Positions 7,051 through 10,410 of a stretch of DNA of 10,410 nucleotides are shown here, one piece after another. The notes under the pieces are model-generated. The model ran no database searches. It was given only the letters and a program-made list of their open reading frames with translations, and had not been told where the DNA came from. The DNA comes from Syntrophus sp. (in: bacteria). GTDB lineage: Bacteria > Desulfobacterota > Syntrophia > Syntrophales > UBA5619. Each line of letters begins with the position of its first letter. Position 1 is the stretch's first letter. The position numbers and the translations under genes are program-made. Location of the stretch: positions 1 through 10,410 of the forward strand of contig PNOO01000068.1 of the NCBI GenBank assembly GCA_013824905.1, written 5' to 3'.

Positions 7051-8121
7051 TCAGGCCTGGGGAAAGGGAATGCCCAGTTCCCGGCCAAGGGCGACGAAGT
7101 CATTGATCACCGCCTCGGGGATCGGGATGCCGTTAGCAAGGCGCTCGGCCTTCATCTCGAACTCGATTTCGCCGGGAACATAGATACGCTTCACTCCGTC
7201 GGCCCTGGTTGACGTCTTGATCTCCTGAAGCGCCTTATCGATGGCGGCCGTGAATTCCGGCAGATCCATGAAACTCTCCACGTTCACTGCCGCAAAGACG
7301 CTCCCAACGTCGGTCGGATCAGTCATGTTGTCCGCCAGAAAGCCGGGGAAGTGGGTCCCGTAGTTCGAACCGGTCAAGATCCCACAAAGGAAATCCACCG
7401 CCAGCATGATGCCGTAACCCTTATAACCGCCGATGGGGGCGAGGAGCCCCTTCATGGCGGCGTGCGGGTCCGTGGTCGGGATGCCGAGATTGTCGAAGGC
7501 CCATCCTGGTTCCAGCGGCTTGTCCTGCTTGGCGTGGAGGACGATCCTGCCACGGGCCACGACCGTCGTGGCCAGATCCAGGACCATCGGAAGCTCCCGG
7601 TCTGCGGGGATGGCAATGGCGAAGGGGTTGGTGCCGAACATTGCCGTGCGGCCACCCGTGGGCGCCGCGGCGGCCGGGGCGTTGGTCGAGCTGAAGCCGA
7701 TCATCCCCTGCGGAAGGGCCTTCATGGCCCAGTAGGCGGCCGCCCCGAAGTGGTTGGAGTGGGACACGGCAGTGAAGGCCACACCGGTCTGCCTGGCCTT
7801 CTCGATCGCCAATTCCATGGCGCGGGCCGCGCCCACCTGGCCGATGCTGTTGCGGCAGTCGATCAAAGCGGTGGAGGCCTTCTCGCGTACGACGACCAAG
7901 TCGGTCTTAGCGCTCATGACCCCCTTCCGGATCCGCTCCACGTAAACGCAGAGCATTCGGGTGATGCCGTGGGTGTCCACGCCCCTGAGGTTGGCCTCGA
8001 TCAGTGAATCGGTAAGCAGCACCGCGTCATCCCGGCTCACTCCGACCTTTTGGAAAACCTCCTGTGTCCAGCCCCGCAATCGGTCCGCGGGGAACATGAT
8101 CCCTCCGTCAACACCTGGCAT
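7051..8121 (-). CDS. Ldh2-family malate/L-lactate-type dehydrogenase
   Basis: A complete 356-residue NAD(P)-dependent 2-hydroxyacid dehydrogenase of the Ldh2/MDH type, a fold distinct from classical lactate dehydrogenases. Diagnostic blocks are RGVDTHGITR (H51 as likely catalytic histidine), SNHFGAAAYWA (122-132), GTNPFAIAIP (163-172), LDLATTVVARGRI (181-193), WAFDNLGIPTTDP (207-219) and GGYKGYG (231-237). Known members act on malate, L-lactate, ureidoglycolate, 2,3-diketo-L-gulonate or (R)-sulfolactate; the sequence alone does not choose. AAGGAG lies 8-9 nt before the ATG at 8121; a second ATG eight codons later also has a G-rich site, so the exact start is slightly open. It begins 17 nt after the CBS-ACT gene, so the two are almost certainly one operon and the CBS-ACT protein may sense nucleotide or amino-acid status for it. 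Confidence 0.9.
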   Translation of the reverse strand: MPGVDGGIMFPADRLRGWTQEVFQKVGVSRDDAVLLTDSLIEANLRGVDTHGITRMLCVYVERIRKGVMSAKTDLVVVREKASTALIDCRNSIGQVGAARAMELAIEKARQTGVAFTAVSHSNHFGAAAYWAMKALPQGMIGFSSTNAPAAAAPTGGRTAMFGTNPFAIAIPADRELPMVLDLATTVVARGRIVLHAKQDKPLEPGWAFDNLGIPTTDPHAAMKGLLAPIGGYKGYGIMLAVDFLCGILTGSNYGTHFPGFLADNMTDPTDVGSVFAAVNVESFMDLPEFTAAIDKALQEIKTSTRADGVKRIYVPGEIEFEMKAERLANGIPIPEAVINDFVALGRELGIPFPQA

Positions 8122-8138
8122 ACTTGTTTCTCCTTATG

Positions 8139-8816
8139 TCATTTAATGATTATGGGGGTATAACCGCCCTCGGTCATATCGATGGCGTTGAGGACCATGA
8201 CGCCGCTGGCTTCCAGATCCTTTAGCAAAGCCTCTTTGGGGGCGCCGACAATTTTTACCGTGATGATGCGATCACTGGCATCCCTGCCGCTGAAGGTGGC
8301 CACACTGATGATATTCCCGTCCTGCTTGGCGATCTCGCTGGCGATGGCGGCCAGCGCGCCCTTCCTTTCGGTCACATCCAGGGTCAGGCGCAGCCCCTTT
8401 TCGCGGCCTCCCAGGATCTCCACGAAGGTCTTGAAGATGTCGGTCTCGGTGATGATCCCGAGCAGTTTACCGTCTTTGGAAATGGGCAGGCAGCCGATCT
8501 TGTAATCGACCATGATGCGGGCCGCCTCTTCCAGAGGGCAGTCATCGCCAACGGTGACCACCCGCTTGCTCATCACGTCTTTCATCTTCAATTTGGACAG
8601 GAGATAGTGCACTTCAAAGACGCTGAGGCTGGTGGCCGTCGAAGGAGAGGCGGAAAACAAATCCTTCTGTACGACAATGCCGCTCAGGCGGCCGCTCTTG
8701 TTGACGATGGGCAGGCGGCGAATCTTCTTTTCTTTCATGACGTGCAGGGCTTCTTCGAAGGAAGATTCCTCAGTGGCGGTGGTCGGATTGGGGGTCATAC
8801 GATCTTTGACTAACAT
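8139..8816 (-). CDS. AcuB-like protein with two CBS domains and a C-terminal ACT domain
   Basis: A 225-residue soluble regulatory protein. CBS 1 spans about residues 1-58 (DRMTPNPTTA ... IRRLPIVNKSGRLSGIVVQKDL). CBS 2 spans about 76-132 (KDVMSKRVVTVGDD ... IGCLPISKDGKLLGIITETDI). An ACT-type segment follows at about 142-215 (RLTLDVTERKGALAAIASEI, then a strand-rich end). CBS pairs bind adenine nucleotides and ACT domains bind amino acids or related ligands, so this is a likely metabolite sensor. The layout matches proteins annotated as acetoin-utilisation AcuB. The start is secure: AGGAGG sits 8 nt upstream of the ATG. It heads the group running into the Ldh2-family gene. A TTGACA (8930-8925, minus) lies upstream but has no good -10 at the right spacing. 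Confidence 0.9.
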   Translation of the reverse strand: MLVKDRMTPNPTTATEESSFEEALHVMKEKKIRRLPIVNKSGRLSGIVVQKDLFSASPSTATSLSVFEVHYLLSKLKMKDVMSKRVVTVGDDCPLEEAARIMVDYKIGCLPISKDGKLLGIITETDIFKTFVEILGGREKGLRLTLDVTERKGALAAIASEIAKQDGNIISVATFSGRDASDRIITVKIVGAPKEALLKDLEASGVMVLNAIDMTEGGYTPIIIK

Positions 8817-9123
8817 GGGATTTACCTCCTGACAACAGTGAATACCAAAAAACAGCCGCCGAGTATATTAGACAGAGGTACAACAGATTCACGATGATTT
8901 CCCCCTATCATGCCTATCCCCATGTGTCAATAACTACCGGGAAATTATGAATTAAGGCTCTGACAGAGAAGGAAAGGCGCGAAAAATAAAAGACCTGACA
9001 ACAAGGGAGAGTGATGGGTATGGAACCTTCCTGGGCCTCAGGTCATCCAGTGGGGCCGGTCTGCCATCCAGCCCTTCACGTTATCCGTCAGCCACTCTTC
9101 CAATTCCGGGACCAGATAAAATT
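8817..9123. other. 307-nt intergenic region with an orphan coding-like tail
   Basis: No complete gene is visible. On the minus strand, 9154-9038 is open and ends in a protein-like, Trp-rich stretch (KFYLVPELEEWLTDNVKGWM, then ADRPHWMT and a TGA). It has no start codon except internal ones that would leave about 14 residues or fewer. It overlaps the end of the cupin gene in another frame and could be the remnant of a lost gene or chance. A possible terminator (8982-9044) and a TTGACA at 8925-8930 (minus) are the only other signals. Confidence 0.4.
8982..9044 (-). terminator. possible rho-independent terminator after the second cupin gene
   Basis: On the minus strand GACCTGA (9044-9038) pairs perfectly with TCAGGTC (8998-8992), followed at once by a T-rich run (TTTTATTTTT). 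The 39-nt loop is long and contains a smaller GGAA/TTCC hairpin. The position, about 80 nt past the cupin stop, is sensible, but the loop length makes this tentative. Confidence 0.3.
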
Positions 9124-9495
9124 TTAGACCGATTCGGCGAAGGGGACGCTCGGATCAGGCAGGGGGGTATTGAAAGCCAGATGAACGATCGGCTCGCTGC
9201 TGCCGTTCCAGTTGCGGTGCCGCACACCGGCAGGCAAGACGATAAGCGAGCCGGGAGCGCAGCCGTACTGCTTACCCTCGATCTCGATGCTCATCGTGCC
9301 GCTCAGGATGTAGAAGATCTGATCGACCGCGTGGACGTGCATGCCGGCGGGTGAGCCGTCGCCTGCCGGCGTCTTGATGCAAGTGATCGAACAGGTCTTG
9401 GCGCCCGAGGTATGATCGAACAGAATCTGGGTCACCCGCTCATCGGCGGCGCTCTTGTCGATGGCCGCAAAATCAACCTTACGAACATATTCCAT
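9124..9495 (-). CDS. small cupin-domain protein
   Basis: A 123-residue single-domain cupin. Motif 1 is GMHVHAVDQIFYILSG with H53, H55 and Q59 as candidate metal ligands (Q in place of the usual E). Motif 2 is APGSLIVLPAGVRHRNWN with H93. GAGAGGAG ends 6 nt before the ATG, so the start is firm. It stands alone on the minus strand, divergent from the selenium-transporter operon, with its own strong promoter 160-190 nt upstream and a structured leader. Function is not recognisable; cupins of this size include dioxygenases, isomerases and sensory barrels. The glutamine ligand hints at an enzyme or binding role other than the classic three-His/Glu type, but that is weak evidence. Confidence 0.85.
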   Translation of the reverse strand: MEYVRKVDFAAIDKSAADERVTQILFDHTSGAKTCSITCIKTPAGDGSPAGMHVHAVDQIFYILSGTMSIEIEGKQYGCAPGSLIVLPAGVRHRNWNGSSEPIVHLAFNTPLPDPSVPFAESV

Positions 9496-9656
9496 GGTGT
9501 ACTCCTCTCAACATGACTGATGAAACGAACTTGACCGGGAGCGCAGCCTGCGAGCCCCGCCTTTTAGGCGGGGAGAAGGGGCGCTATAAAAAAACAGACA
9601 TCTCCCTTGCCGGAAACCCCCGCCCTGTGGGAGAGGGGCTTCACTTTTTGTTGCCG
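9496..9656 (-). promoter_or_regulatory. structured 5' leader of the second cupin gene
   Basis: The predicted leader contains a perfect hairpin, CCCCGCC-TTTTA-GGCGGGG on the plus strand (9555-9573). A second, bulged G+C hairpin lies at 9617-9638. A TCTCCC/GGGAGA pairing (9634-9629 with 9606-9601, minus) is followed 6 nt later by seven Us (9594-9588), which is attenuator-like although its 22-nt loop is large. The G+C palindromes also resemble intergenic REP-type repeats. Whether this is regulation or a repeat is undecided. Confidence 0.35.
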
Positions 9657-9685
9657 ACTATAGGCAAGAGAAGCCTGTGTGTCAA
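9657..9685 (-). promoter_or_regulatory. sigma-70-type promoter for the second cupin gene
   Basis: On the minus strand, TTGACA (9685-9680), 17-nt spacer, TATAGT (9662-9657): 11 of 12 consensus bases. Transcription would start near 9650, about 155 nt before the cupin ATG at 9495. Confidence 0.65.
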
Positions 9686-9746
9686 TCTAATTCAGCAGAG
9701 TATCAAATTCGGGTAAGTGGACGTAATACATCAAATCATATTTCTG

Positions 9747-9775
9747 TTGACAACTCCTTTTGGTTTGCCTATAAG
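9747..9775 (+). promoter_or_regulatory. sigma-70-type promoter for the small membrane protein / yedE operon
   Basis: TTGACA (9747-9752), 17-nt spacer, TATAAG (9770-9775): a strong match. The start site would be near 9782, within a partly symmetric CCCTCACAGTGTGGG (9780-9794) that could be an operator. The promoter is divergent from the cupin promoter, with about 60 bp between the two -35 boxes. Confidence 0.65.
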
Positions 9776-9781
9776 TGCACC

Positions 9782-9985
9782 CTCACAGTGTGGGTATTAA
9801 AATAAGTCGAGAGTGATGTCGATGAGTTATTTAGCGTTATTCTTCACCCCGTTAATATGAGGCGTTGACAGAGGACCCGGGCGGTCCTCCGGAAAACGCC
9901 GTCCAGCCGTCTCTCCTCCCTGACCGATTAGCCCCCTGACGGTCATGCCGTGGAGATCACGGCATGGCGCAATCAGGAGGCGACA
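9782..9985 (+). ncRNA. candidate structured leader RNA (possible riboswitch or attenuator) upstream of yedE operon
   Basis: The predicted transcript has about 200 nt before the first gene. A two-tier hairpin has outer stem GGCGTT (9861-9866) with AACGCC (9895-9900) and inner stem GAGGACC (9871-9877) with GGTCCTC (9883-9889). A 9-bp hairpin pairs CATGCCGTG (9944-9952) with CACGGCATG (9958-9966). CCTCC(C)TGA (9915-9923) can pair over 8 bp, with one bulged C, with TCAGGAGG (9973-9980), hiding the Shine-Dalgarno of the small gene. A competing stem TGACCG (9921-9926) with CGGTCA (9940-9945) uses some of the same bases, giving two mutually exclusive folds. I recognise no known riboswitch consensus (B12, TPP, FMN, Moco, fluoride, guanidine). 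The pairings are seen; the regulatory role is inferred. Confidence 0.45.
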
Positions 9986-10219
9986 TTGGTCGATCGGTAT
10001 TCAATAAATTCAACTTATTTCAAAAAGATCGGGAACATTTTCCATAAGAGACCGGTCCATCCCCGGCCCTATCGGATTGTCCGTATTGCCTTGGCGGCCC
10101 TCTTCATCTATGCCGGCGTGACCCAGCTCTGCGATTTATCGGGACCTGGCCTCATCGGGTTGGTGGCGGTGTGTCTTTGCCTTTCCCGACGGGTTTGGGA
10201 ATATCACGAAAATCAATAA
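9986..10219 (+). CDS. small two-helix membrane protein upstream of yedE
   Basis: I do not recognise this 77-residue protein. Its N-terminus is polar and basic (VDRYSINSTYFKKIG ... HKRPVHPRPYR). Two hydrophobic segments follow, IVRIALAALFIYAGVTQL and GPGLIGLVAVCLCL, joined by a short CDLSG turn, with a charged RRVWEYHENQ tail. This suggests a helical hairpin in the inner membrane. The start is taken as the TTG at 9986 because a perfect AGGAGG (9975-9980) lies 5 nt upstream. An in-frame GTG at 9950 sits inside a hairpin with no ribosome site. It ends 13 nt before the yedE-like ATG, so the two are probably one operon. It may be an accessory subunit or stability partner of the transporter; that is inference from position. 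Confidence 0.65.
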   Translation: MVDRYSINSTYFKKIGNIFHKRPVHPRPYRIVRIALAALFIYAGVTQLCDLSGPGLIGLVAVCLCLSRRVWEYHENQ

Positions 10220-10232
10220 AAGGAGGCATTCA

Positions 10233-10410
10233 ATGAGTGGAATCAAAAACATCTTTGCGGGTCGTTGGGGAATCATCGGCGTCGGAATCATTATCGGAAT
10301 TTTAGCGCCGCTCCTGCAGAAATGGGGGAATCCCGGCAACATGGGGGTTTGCGTTGCCTGCTTCGAACGGGACATCGCCGGCGCCCTCGGCCTTCACCGG
10401 GCGGATGTGG
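10233..10410 (+). CDS. yedE: YedE-family putative selenium transporter (YedE/FdhT), N-terminal part
   Basis: The first 59 residues of a gene that runs off the right edge. After a short start there is a transmembrane helix (WGIIGVGIIIGILAPLLQKW), then the family hallmark NPGNMGVCVACFERDIAGAL and GLHRADV, which closely matches E. coli YedE/FdhT from memory. YedE proteins are multi-pass inner-membrane proteins of the YeeE/YedE (sulfur transport) superfamily. They are linked by genome co-occurrence and some genetics to selenium supply for SelD and formate dehydrogenase. The two cysteines in VCVAC are probably functional. AGGAGG (10221-10226) precedes the ATG by 6 nt. The gene follows the small membrane protein by 13 nt. 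A yedF (SirA/TusA-like) or selD gene would be expected further right. Confidence 0.93.
   Translation, partial: MSGIKNIFAGRWGIIGVGIIIGILAPLLQKWGNPGNMGVCVACFERDIAGALGLHRADV

Noticed and set aside
8904..8930. Promoter for the CBS-ACT gene starting from TTGACA at 8930-8925 (minus)
   Set aside because: No -10 hexamer better than GATAGG or TAGGGG occurs at 15-18 nt spacing, so only the -35 is convincing.
9038..9040. Selenocysteine read-through at the TGA ending the orphan tail
   Set aside because: The sequence after the TGA does not look like protein-coding continuation and the upstream frame has no start codon.
9555..9573. Rho-independent terminator from the perfect 7-bp hairpin
   Set aside because: No T-tract follows on either strand, and on the minus strand it lies inside the cupin leader.
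9861..9966. tRNA-Sec or SECIS element near the selenium transporter
   Set aside because: The hairpins do not form a cloverleaf, there is no T-loop GTTCGA-type sequence, and no in-frame TGA selenocysteine codon is flanked by coding sequence in the neighbouring genes.

Overview
This 10.4 kb window looks like chromosomal DNA from an anaerobic, GC-rich Gram-negative bacterium. I would guess a deltaproteobacterium (Desulfobacterota, Syntrophia-like). The guess rests on gene content: an FmdB zinc-ribbon protein, a CBS-ACT protein beside an Ldh2-family dehydrogenase, PilZ and CheW genes, and a YedE-type selenium transporter. Taxonomy is inference only. I see no mobile element, CRISPR array, rRNA or tRNA.

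Layout. Positions 1-2359 (+) hold the end of a 3-hydroxyisobutyrate-dehydrogenase-family gene, an IlvD/Edd dehydratase overlapping it by ATGA, and a small cupin. Converging on these from the other strand (5479 to 2456) are a class I aldolase very close to E. coli LsrF and a 704-residue class II aldolase/short-chain dehydrogenase fusion. The four enzymes suggest oxidation/reduction, dehydration and retro-aldol cleavage of a sugar, sugar acid or deoxy sugar. The substrate cannot be read from sequence. The lsrF-like gene has no lsr transport, kinase or regulator genes in view.

A back-to-back promoter pair at about 5524-5608 separates lsrF from a 54-residue FmdB-type zinc ribbon (+). Positions 8816 to 5954 (-) carry CBS-ACT, Ldh2-family dehydrogenase, PilZ and CheW. 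A well-matched sigma-28 (FliA) promoter lies between PilZ and CheW, so CheW probably belongs to the flagellar/chemotaxis regulon even if the upstream genes also read into it.

The right end holds a second cupin (-) and, divergent from it, a small two-helix membrane protein followed by the start of yedE (+). Each direction has a TTGACA-N17-TATA(A/G)(G/T) promoter. The yedE-side transcript would have a leader of about 200 nt with a two-tier hairpin, a 9-bp hairpin, and a segment able to pair with the Shine-Dalgarno of the small gene. This looks like a regulatory RNA and is the most interesting candidate in the window.
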